NCBI GenBank assembly: GCA_035546295.1
Contig: DATKBT010000007.1
Location: forward strand, 1 to 20,751
Direction of reading: 5' to 3'
DNA: 20,751 nucleotides
Origin: DATKBT01 sp035546295
Lineage (GTDB): Bacteria > Acidobacteriota > Thermoanaerobaculia > Multivoradales > Multivoraceae
This document shows positions 6,774 through 13,512 of this stretch, one piece after another. Numbering within the stretch: the first letter of the stretch is position 1; each line of letters begins with the position of its first letter. A program made the translations under genes and the position numbers. Under the pieces are notes generated by a model that was given only the letters and a program-made list of their open reading frames with translations, had not been told where the DNA came from and searched no databases.

Positions 6774-7252
6774 TCGAGAGCTGGTACCCGTTCTTCGAGT
6801 GGTGCGAGTTCACCCTCGTCGGCCAGATCGTCCGCCAGTCGCTCTGGCTGTTTCCGGTGATCGAGGCCTTTCACCTGGTGGGGTTCGCGCTCCTCGGGGG
6901 TACGATCCTGATCGTCGACCTCCGACTCCTCGGACTGATCCTGCGCAAGCACTCCACCTCGGACCTCTGGTACGGCGCCCGTCACTGGCGGCGCGGCGCG
7001 CTGGCGGCGATGGTCGTCACCGGCGTCCTGCTGTTCCTCTCCGAGGCCGTGAAGTGCTTCTACAGCCAGCCGTTCTGGATCAAGATCGGCGCCCTCATCC
7101 TGGCGATCCTGTTCAGCTTCACCATCGGCAGCCGCATCGCCAAGGCCGGCGATCGAGTCGGTCCGATCTGGCCCAAGCTGGCCGGCCTGGTCTCGATCGT
7201 GCTCTGGGGAACGGTGGCCTGGGGAGGTCGCTGGATCGGCTTCTCGGGTTAG
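6770..7252 (+). CDS. Four-helix inner-membrane protein, DUF6644-like (copy 2)
   Basis: A 160-residue integral membrane protein that starts inside the stop of the upstream homologue (ATGA, 6770-6773), a sign of coupled translation. Hydrophobic segments lie at about 28-50, 77-92, 103-120 and 136-152. Alignment by eye with copy 1 shows SLWLFPVIEAFH against SLWAYPLIESTH, DLRLLGL against DIRLLGV, VVTGVLLFL against VVTGFLLFY, a following IK pair, and a final GR (GRW against GRM). It is shorter than copy 1 because it lacks the Cys-containing tail. Function is unknown. Membership of the wider DUF6152/GKPDLNG locus is inferred from strand and distance, although 376 nt and a hairpin separate the two blocks. 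Confidence 0.72.
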   Translation: MIESWYPFFEWCEFTLVGQIVRQSLWLFPVIEAFHLVGFALLGGTILIVDLRLLGLILRKHSTSDLWYGARHWRRGALAAMVVTGVLLFLSEAVKCFYSQPFWIKIGALILAILFSFTIGSRIAKAGDRVGPIWPKLAGLVSIVLWGTVAWGGRWIGFSG

Positions 7253-7275
7253 CCTCCGATGCGCTGAGCCGCACC

Positions 7276-7330
7276 TCTCCGGCGAGCCGATGAGGCGGGC
7301 GAGCCAGCACCTGCGGCGGGTCGCCGGAGA
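7276..7330. repeat. 10-bp inverted repeat in a convergent gap
   Basis: TCTCCGGCGA (7276-7285) and TCGCCGGAGA (7321-7330) are exact reverse complements, 35 nt apart, just after the + gene that ends at 7252. It may form a long-loop hairpin at the transcript end. No other content is visible in 7253-7427. Confidence 0.4.
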
Positions 7331-7427
7331 ACAGCCGTGGGGAACCCGAGGCGGCGGGTCTCTGCGCCCGCTGACCGTGGTTCGCGCGGCGCGCGCGGCA
7401 GCTCGAGCGGCGCGACACTCTGGAGAC

Positions 7428-7453
7428 AGCCCGCGGAGCTCTAACCGCGGGCT
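7428..7453. terminator. Hairpin between convergent genes, probable two-way terminator
   Basis: AGCCCGCGG (7428-7436) pairs perfectly with CCGCGGGCT (7445-7453) around an 8-nt loop. It sits directly against the stop codon of the minus gene (7455-7457) and between two convergent genes. No long T-run follows on either strand. Confidence 0.5.
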
Positions 7454-7454
7454 C

Positions 7455-7865
7455 CTATCGCATCGGCGAGTAGTCGGTGGGGGTCATCATCGTCGACTCG
7501 ACCTTCTCGACGAGGGGACCGTCCTTGTGGGACTCCTGGTAGACCCTTCGCCATTCGGGATCCTCGGCGAAGGCCTTCCAGGACTTGGCGCGCGCTTCGG
7601 CGTCCGGGTAGGAGAGGACGTAGATCAGCGTGGTCGAGGCGCGCTCGGCGTCGGTGGGCGTCCAGAAGGCGACCACCGTCATGCCGTGCTTCTCGAACAG
7701 GTCGAGCGTGTGCTCCCGGAAGCGCTCGTGAAGCGCGTCCAGCTTGCCATCGGCGGCAATGTAGACGCGCAGCTCGTAGGCGCGATCGTCGGCGGGGGCG
7801 CTCGCGGCGGCGAGCAGTCCGATGGTGACGAAGACGAGGGTGGTCGCCAGCAGCCGAGCTCTCAT
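7455..7865 (-). CDS. Secreted NIPSNAP-family protein
   Basis: A 136-residue product. The start at ATG 7865 is fixed by a strong AAGGAG 8 nt upstream and by the signal peptide that follows it (MRARLLATTLVFVTIGLLAAASAPADD). After the signal comes YELRVYIAADGKLDALHERF, the opening beta-alpha unit of NIPSNAP domains, then HTLDLFEKHGM, a central strand with FWTPTD, LIYVLSYPDAEAR, and a final helix W..AFAEDPEWRRVY. This is a ferredoxin-like alpha/beta fold found in small bacterial proteins, often exported in Acidobacteriota. No reaction is established for bacterial members. It is the last gene of the long minus-strand run and is separated by 127 nt from the SDR gene, with its own good ribosome site. 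Confidence 0.85.
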   Translation of the reverse strand: MRARLLATTLVFVTIGLLAAASAPADDRAYELRVYIAADGKLDALHERFREHTLDLFEKHGMTVVAFWTPTDAERASTTLIYVLSYPDAEARAKSWKAFAEDPEWRRVYQESHKDGPLVEKVESTMMTPTDYSPMR

Positions 7866-7992
7866 CGTGGGTCTCCTTTCCAGTCGTTGGGCGCGCACGC
7901 GCCGCAAGCGGAGTCCGCACCATAGCGCCTCGCGCTCCTCGCGCGGCATCAGGAGGGACTGCTGCCCGATGGCGACGGGGCCGATCAGCCGA

Positions 7993-8955
7993 TCAGCCGT
8001 TCACGCGTTCAGGAGGCTGCTGGAGCAGCGTGCGCAGCGCGCCTTGGAGGCGGGGGTGCTCGAACTCGAAGCCGCTCTCGACCAACCGGCTCGGGACGAC
8101 TCGGGCGCTGGTGAGCAGGAGCTCGTCAGCCATCTCTCGGCCGAGCGCCAGGCGCAGCGCGAGCGCGGGCACTCGCAGGACGACGGGACGGCGCAGCGCC
8201 CGGCCCAGGGCGCGCGTGAATTCGCGGTTGGTGGCCTCCTCGGGGGCGACCAGGTTCACGGGTCCGGCCAGCGCGGCTGCGGTCACCGTCCGAAGCAGCG
8301 CACGCGCGACGTCGTCGATCGCGATCCAGGGCATGAACTGCTCGCCGGAGCCGAGCGGACCTCCCAGGCCGAGCCGAAACGGCAGCAGCATGCGCTCGAG
8401 CGCACCGCCTTCGCGGCTGAGCACGACGCCCAGGCGCGTGACGACGACCCGCTCACAGACCCGCTCGGCGCCTCTCGCCGCCGCCTCCCAGGCGACGCAG
8501 ACCTCGGCGAGGAAGCCTCCGCCGGGGCCGGCCCTCTCGTCGAGCCTCGCGTCGCCGCGGTCACCGTAGTAGCCGGTCGCCGAGGTTCCGACGAAGACGC
8601 GCGGCGGCGCCCGCAGATCCGCGAAGGACCGCACCAGGGCCGACGTGCCCTCGACACGGCTGTCGCGGATCGCGCGCTTTCGTGCCGCACTCCAGCGCCC
8701 CGAGGCGATGCTCTCGCCGGCGAGATGCACCAGGGCGTCGAGACCCTCGACCGCCGGAGCGGCCCGCAGCCCCGATTCGGGCCGCCACTCCGCCTCGCCC
8801 GGCCGTGCGGGCGTCCTCCGCACCAGCCGGAGCGTCTCGTGCCCATGCTCCGTCAGCAGCTTGCAGAGGCAGCCACCGATCAGCCCCGAGGCGCCGGTGA
8901 CGGCGACCCGGAGCGGACGTTGGGCGGCTGCGGACGAGCGGTGGTCGGCTGGCAG
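7993..8955 (-). CDS. TIGR01777-family SDR epimerase-like protein, non-standard start
   Basis: Recognised by VAVTGASGLIG (17-27 from the proposed start), the NAD(P)-binding Gly motif, then HLAGESIASGRW (77-88), SATGYYGDRG (125-134), FMPWIAIDDVA (207-217) and a C-terminal DUF1731-type end containing LTSARVVPSRLVESGFEF. These are the marks of the YfcH/SDR39U1 group, NAD(P)-dependent sugar-epimerase relatives of unsettled substrate. The frame stays open well upstream, but no ATG, GTG or TTG lies before the Rossmann motif; the first ordinary one (GTG 8823) would delete the cofactor site. I propose CTG at 8955, with GGGAGG 9 nt before it, giving 320 residues, close to the usual length of about 300. 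A small indel upstream is the alternative. The 168-nt gap to the acyl-CoA oxidase gene holds a hairpin. Confidence 0.8.
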   Translation of the reverse strand: MPADHRSSAAAQRPLRVAVTGASGLIGGCLCKLLTEHGHETLRLVRRTPARPGEAEWRPESGLRAAPAVEGLDALVHLAGESIASGRWSAARKRAIRDSRVEGTSALVRSFADLRAPPRVFVGTSATGYYGDRGDARLDERAGPGGGFLAEVCVAWEAAARGAERVCERVVVTRLGVVLSREGGALERMLLPFRLGLGGPLGSGEQFMPWIAIDDVARALLRTVTAAALAGPVNLVAPEEATNREFTRALGRALRRPVVLRVPALALRLALGREMADELLLTSARVVPSRLVESGFEFEHPRLQGALRTLLQQPPERVNG

Positions 8956-9043
8956 TGGCTCGGTCCTCCCGCACCGATCGTACCGTGAGGGCTCGCGACG
9001 CGCCGCCTGGTGCCGCCGAGGGGTCGACCCCGCCGTACGGCGT

Positions 9044-9063
9044 CCTCCGCGCGTTCGCGGAGG
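9044..9063 (-). terminator. Hairpin after the TerB/acyl-CoA oxidase gene
   Basis: CCTCCGCG (9044-9051) and CGCGGAGG (9056-9063) form a perfect 8-bp stem with a 4-nt loop, 61 nt past the stop of the gene ending at 9124. No T-run follows. A 12-bp tandem duplication, CCCAGACGACGT, starts nearby at 9076 and 9088 (second copy lacks the last base). Confidence 0.3.
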
Positions 9064-9123
9064 GCGCGGCGAGGGCCCAGACGACGTCCCAGACGACGGC
9101 TCGGAGGGAGCCGCGTTCCGCGA

Positions 9124-11472
9124 CTATCCCGGCAAGCTGCCGAAGGCGATCGGCGCCGCGAGGACGGAGTCCGGGATGCCGAAGGCGTCGACCAGGGCGA
9201 CCGCGTCGGGGCGCAGCTCTGCGCACAGCTCGTGGACCAGCCGCTGGATCGCCTTCGACTTCGCCGACTCGACGTAGCCGTGCTCGAGGAACCAGCCGCG
9301 ATCGCGGACCAGAGCGTCGAGCGCGAACAGGCTCCGGAGGCGGTCGAGCACCGGTCGCAGCCTCTCGGGTGCGGCGGCGACGCCTCGACAGGTGGCATCG
9401 AGCACCTCGCGCTCGACGTGCGCGAGCGCAAGCGCGAGCAAGTGGTCCTGGCACTCGAGGAAGGCCTGGTGCGAGTCCATGCCGCCCGCGATCCGGCTGC
9501 GCAGCCGCTGCGCCACCGTGAGCAGGAGACGGTCCGCGCGATAGCGCAGCGCCGAGCGCTGGAAGTCCTGGTCGAGCAGGTGGTCGCGGTCGGCGATCCG
9601 GGTGGTGATCGGGTTGAGCTCGGTGATCGCGATCGCGGCTCTGCGGCCGAGGTGTCGGGCGAGTCCGGCCAGGCGGTTCTCACCGAACTCCTGGCGGAAC
9701 TCGGTGAGCAGCCCCTTGGCGAGGAGCTGGAGCAGCACGACGTTGTCCCCCTCGAAGGTGGTGTAGACGTCGGTGTCGGCACGGAGCGAGCCGAGGCGAT
9801 TGACGGCGAGGTAGCCCGCGCCGCCGCACGCCTCGCGACAGGCCTGGAGCGTGTCGGCGCAGCCCCACGAGCTGAACGCCTTGATCCCGGCCGCCAAGTG
9901 CTCGACCTCGATGTGGTCCTCCTCGCTGCGCGCCAGAAAGCGCTCGAGCAAGTGGTGGACGGCGAACTCGGTGGCGTAGGCGCGGGCGAGGCGAGGGAGC
10001 AGGCGGATCTGATGGCTGGGGTAGTCGAGCAGCAGTGTCTCCGCTTCGCCCGCGGGGCCGAACTGGCGCCTGTGCTCGGCGTAGCGGATGGCGATCGCGA
10101 GCCCGGCCTTGGCCGCCGAGAGCGAGGCGGCGGAGACCGCGACGCGGCCGCCGACCAGCGTACCCAGCATGGTGAAGAAGCGCGCCGAGGGATTGCGGAT
10201 CGGGCTCGAGTACTCGCCGGACGCCGAGACCTGTCCGTAGCGGTCGAGCAGCGCGGTGCGCGGGACCCGCACCCGCTCGAACCAGAGGCGGCCGTTGTCG
10301 ACGCCGTTGAGCCCGACCTTCTCGCCGCAGTCCTCGATCCGCACTCCCGGCGCCGGCGCGCCGTCCTCGCCGCGGATGGGAACGAGGAAGGCGTGGACGC
10401 CGAACTCGTCGTCGCCGATGCGCAGCTGGGCGAAGACGGTGGCCATCCGGCCGTGGTCGGCGGCATTGCCGATGTACTCCTTGCGCGCGCTCTCCGACGG
10501 CGTGTCGATGACGAACTCGTCGCTCCGCGCGTCGTAGACGGCGGTGGTCTCGATGTCGCGCACGTTCGAGCCGTGCCCGGCCTCGGTCATCGCGAACGCG
10601 CCGGGGAGCTCGAGCGTGCCGATTTCGCGCAGGTAGCGCTGATGATGCTGCTCGGTTCCCAGGAACAGCACGCTGCCCCCGAACAGCCCGAACTGCACGC
10701 CGAACTTGACGACCAGGCTCTGGTCGAAGAAGGCGAGCGCTTCGAAGGCGGAGACGAAGCGGCCCATGTCGTCGCGACCGCCGAGCGCGCCCGGGTAGGA
10801 GGAGGCGCCGATTCCCGCGGCGGCGAGCTGCCGGCACCAGTCGAGCACCACCTCGCGGTGCTCCTCCTTGGGCAGCCCGTAGCGGTAGTCGAAGCCGTCG
10901 CGCTCGAGGATCCGAAAGACCCGGGCGCGCACCTCGGGGTCGTGCCCGGCGAGCAGCCGTCGCATTTCCTGGAGGTCGAAGGAGGCGGTGGGAGCCGCGG
11001 GCTCGGGCTCGGGCTCGGGACGGATCGGCAGCAGGATCTCGCGCGAGATTTCGAGCGACAGCTCGCGCGAGATCTCGGTCGCTGGGCCGGCGAGCGCGTT
11101 CTCGATGTCGTCCAGGGCGCGTCGCGCCTGCGGGCTCTGCCAGTCGATTCCGGTGTCGCGAGCGCGCGACAGCTCGACTCCGAGATCGGCCAGCGAGCGG
11201 CGCTCGTGCGGGGAGAGGTCCTCGGCGGCGCGACGGATGTGCGTGAGCAGCGAGGTCAACGCTGCGGCGCTCGGCGGCGTTTCGGGGTCGAGCCAACCGC
11301 CGAGCCGCTGCCGGCTCTCGTCGTCGAGCCACTCCGCGCCCTCGATTCGCGAGCGGATGCTGGCGATCTCGACGTCGGTGAGCTCGCCGTCGGCCCAGGC
11401 GACGTAGAGCAGCGGAGCGAAGGGCAGCAGGGCGGAGTCCAGGTCTCGAGCCGAGGGCTTGGCGGTGGTCAT
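9124..11472 (-). CDS. TerB-like domain fused to acyl-CoA oxidase/dehydrogenase
   Basis: A 782-residue cytoplasmic protein with no signal. Residues 1-105 resemble a TerB-type helical domain (FAPLLYVAWADGELTDVEI at 18-36, LSPHERRSLADLGVEL at 86-101). A linker follows with a repeated EISRE unit (133-137 and 141-145) and PEPEPEP (152-158). From about 165 the sequence is a long-form acyl-CoA oxidase: AMTEAGHGSN (294-303, flavin and substrate contact), FSSWGCADTLQACREACGG (533-551), GGAGY (550-554), then TTFEGDNVV, where Glu574 is the expected catalytic base, and a C-terminal oxidase-type helical domain to the end. It should oxidise the alpha-beta bond of an acyl-CoA using FAD; whether O2 or an electron-transfer flavoprotein accepts the electrons cannot be read here. 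The start ATG overlaps the upstream nuclease stop as ATGA, with GGAG 7 nt before. Confidence 0.85.
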   Translation of the reverse strand: MTTAKPSARDLDSALLPFAPLLYVAWADGELTDVEIASIRSRIEGAEWLDDESRQRLGGWLDPETPPSAAALTSLLTHIRRAAEDLSPHERRSLADLGVELSRARDTGIDWQSPQARRALDDIENALAGPATEISRELSLEISREILLPIRPEPEPEPAAPTASFDLQEMRRLLAGHDPEVRARVFRILERDGFDYRYGLPKEEHREVVLDWCRQLAAAGIGASSYPGALGGRDDMGRFVSAFEALAFFDQSLVVKFGVQFGLFGGSVLFLGTEQHHQRYLREIGTLELPGAFAMTEAGHGSNVRDIETTAVYDARSDEFVIDTPSESARKEYIGNAADHGRMATVFAQLRIGDDEFGVHAFLVPIRGEDGAPAPGVRIEDCGEKVGLNGVDNGRLWFERVRVPRTALLDRYGQVSASGEYSSPIRNPSARFFTMLGTLVGGRVAVSAASLSAAKAGLAIAIRYAEHRRQFGPAGEAETLLLDYPSHQIRLLPRLARAYATEFAVHHLLERFLARSEEDHIEVEHLAAGIKAFSSWGCADTLQACREACGGAGYLAVNRLGSLRADTDVYTTFEGDNVVLLQLLAKGLLTEFRQEFGENRLAGLARHLGRRAAIAITELNPITTRIADRDHLLDQDFQRSALRYRADRLLLTVAQRLRSRIAGGMDSHQAFLECQDHLLALALAHVEREVLDATCRGVAAAPERLRPVLDRLRSLFALDALVRDRGWFLEHGYVESAKSKAIQRLVHELCAELRPDAVALVDAFGIPDSVLAAPIAFGSLPG

Positions 11473-13454
11473 CGCGGGCTCCGTTGTGGATCGGCGATCT
11501 GTGCTCCCGATGGCGCCCCTCCGGCGCTCGGGCTCGAAGTCTCGATGCCGTCGAGGCCCGGCGCTCGCCGCCCCGGGCGCGGGATGCGCACCAGCAGCGG
11601 GTCGTGATCGGAGACGCGGCGAGCGGCCGGCTGCTCCGAGCCTACGCGGGGAATGATCACCTCCGGCGTCCCCGCCGCGAGCAGGGAAGGACTGAGCAGG
11701 ACGTGATCGAGCGCCTGGGAGACTCCCTGGTGCACGTAGGTGTAGCGCTGCTCAGGGGGGAGCGCGAGGAGGGCGTTGGTGAGGCCGCCGGCCTCCAGCT
11801 CGACGAGCGGTTTCGAGAAGTGAAAGTCGTTGAGATCGCCGAGCACGACGACCCTGACGGCGGGGTCGAGCGTCATCAGGTCCGACACGAAGCGGGCGAT
11901 CGACCGCGCCTGGTCGATCCGTTGCCGCTCGCTGGCGCGGCGCGGCGGCTGGACCGCCCCGAACGGCAGGTCGTCCCCCCGCTTCGAGCTGAGGTGACAG
12001 ACGATCACGAACAGCGGCTCGCCGTCGATCTCGAGCTGGACGACCAAGGGCTTGCGGGTGTCGCGGAACGCCGGGTCGTCGAGGCCGAGCCGCCCCGGGC
12101 TGGGCGAGACCGCCGGACGGCCGGCTTTGTCGAGGAAGGCCACGGCGGTCGCACGAGCCGGGTCCTCGCCGGGGCGGTCGACCGGAACGATCCCCCGATC
12201 CTTGCGCACCAGGAGGCTGGTCCGGATGTTGGCGCCCGGGGCGCCCCCGTCCCGATTGTCGAGCGGCCGCACTTCGCGAAAGAGGTACGAGGGACCGTCG
12301 AGCGCCGCGATCGCCGCGATCAGCCGGCGGTGAGCGCCGTCGCTCGAAACCGTTCCGTCGTCGCGCGCGCCGCTGTCGTCCTGGATCTCCTGCAGGCCGA
12401 CCAGGTCGGGTGAGCCGAGCGCGCCGACCACCACCTCGGCCAGTCGCCGGAAGCGCGCCGGCTCGTCGCCCAGGTCGAGGTTCTCGAGGTTGAAGGTGGC
12501 GAGCGAGAGCGTGCTGGAGGGCGCTTCGGGAGTCGTGGGGAGCGCGCGATCGGCGGCTGCCGCCACCACCGGGGTGGCGAAGGGAAGCAACCGGTAAGTC
12601 CCGAAGCGGTAGTCGACGACTCCCATGATCGGCTCTTCGAGCCGCGCGCCGACGCTCATCGGAGGGAGCGGCGCCAACGCGTCGTCGATGACCACGCGGA
12701 AGGGGAAGGGGGCGTCGGCGACGGGGGCCACGAGGGCGAGACCGCCGCGAGGCGTCCGCGGCAGGTCGCGCGTCGCGTTGCCGTCGAGCAGCAGGACCGC
12801 CTCGCCGAAACGGTCGGTGGGGCCGACGACCTGGGCGCCCGAGATCTCGACCAGCATGCCCTCGAGCGCCTCCCAGGTCTCGAGCGCTCGCGGAAGCTCG
12901 GTGGGAAGCGCGCGCAGCGGGACCGGTTCGGGCAGCGCTCGTCGCTCCAGCAGCTCGAAGGAATTCTCTGCGTCCGCGGCCTCGAGCGTGGTGACGCTCA
13001 GCTCGCGCTCGCTGCGACGGTACTCTGCGACCGTCCCGTTCACGCGGACCACGTCGCCGGGATCGGGATTCCGGCCCGCGGTCGAGACGAACAGCCCCTC
13101 CGAGCTCGCGCGACTCCAGTCCGCCCGCAGGCTCTGGAGGAAGAAGCCCTCGTCGAGCACGGCCGTGACGACCCCCTCGACCGTGACCTCCTGGCCGACT
13201 CGGGACGACTCCGCGCCGCGCCCCTGGACGTCGTGGATCGCGATGTCCTCGCCGCCGCAGCCCCAGAGAACGAGGAAGGAGACGAGTTGGAGGACGACGA
13301 CCACGGCCCGGATGGCGGCGGTCGGGCGCCGTCGGCGGCGCCAGTCCCGAGCGCGACTCCTCGCCGGCGAGGCTGGGCGGGCGCCGCGGCCCTCGCCCTT
13401 GGCGAGAGCCGCGCGATCTTCCCCCGTGCCTTTCACTCCTCCTCGGCCCTCCAC
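11469..13454 (-). CDS. Lipoprotein endonuclease, ExeM/NucH-like (endonuclease/exonuclease/phosphatase fold)
   Basis: A 661-residue product. After an Arg-rich leader, the hydrophobic run VVVVLQLVSFLVLWGC gives a lipobox Cys66, so it is probably lipid-anchored and exported. Residues 75-160 look like the OB-fold that precedes many secreted nucleases (VTVEGVVTAVLDEGFFLQS). The catalytic fold begins near 315: FNLENL (321-326), LQEIQ with Glu356, CHLSSKRGDD (486-495), GDLND (539-543), LDHVLLS (582-588) and SDHDPL (615-620), the full set of metal and catalytic residues expected for this fold. It should cut extracellular or periplasmic nucleic acid; a phosphodiesterase on another substrate is possible. 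GTG 13454 is used; GTG 13436 is an alternative start, and both leave an unusually long leader. It overlaps the TerB/acyl-CoA oxidase gene by 4 nt. Confidence 0.83.
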   Translation of the reverse strand: MEGRGGVKGTGEDRAALAKGEGRGARPASPARSRARDWRRRRRPTAAIRAVVVVLQLVSFLVLWGCGGEDIAIHDVQGRGAESSRVGQEVTVEGVVTAVLDEGFFLQSLRADWSRASSEGLFVSTAGRNPDPGDVVRVNGTVAEYRRSERELSVTTLEAADAENSFELLERRALPEPVPLRALPTELPRALETWEALEGMLVEISGAQVVGPTDRFGEAVLLLDGNATRDLPRTPRGGLALVAPVADAPFPFRVVIDDALAPLPPMSVGARLEEPIMGVVDYRFGTYRLLPFATPVVAAAADRALPTTPEAPSSTLSLATFNLENLDLGDEPARFRRLAEVVVGALGSPDLVGLQEIQDDSGARDDGTVSSDGAHRRLIAAIAALDGPSYLFREVRPLDNRDGGAPGANIRTSLLVRKDRGIVPVDRPGEDPARATAVAFLDKAGRPAVSPSPGRLGLDDPAFRDTRKPLVVQLEIDGEPLFVIVCHLSSKRGDDLPFGAVQPPRRASERQRIDQARSIARFVSDLMTLDPAVRVVVLGDLNDFHFSKPLVELEAGGLTNALLALPPEQRYTYVHQGVSQALDHVLLSPSLLAAGTPEVIIPRVGSEQPAARRVSDHDPLLVRIPRPGRRAPGLDGIETSSPSAGGAPSGAQIADPQRSPR

Positions 13455-13512
13455 CTGAGTCTTCGCAGGATAGCGCGCGGACTCCGCGCCCGTCGGGAGC
13501 CAGGCGGAGGGA

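Noticed and set aside
11036..11071. Palindrome ATCTCGCGCGAGAT and a nearby second copy as a regulatory site
   Set aside because: It lies inside the oxidase coding sequence and arises from the repeated EISRE codons of the inter-domain linker.
9010..11607. An 865-codon + strand open frame
   Set aside because: It is opposite the TerB/acyl-CoA oxidase gene, which has complete catalytic motifs. No recognisable domain is present in the antisense product.
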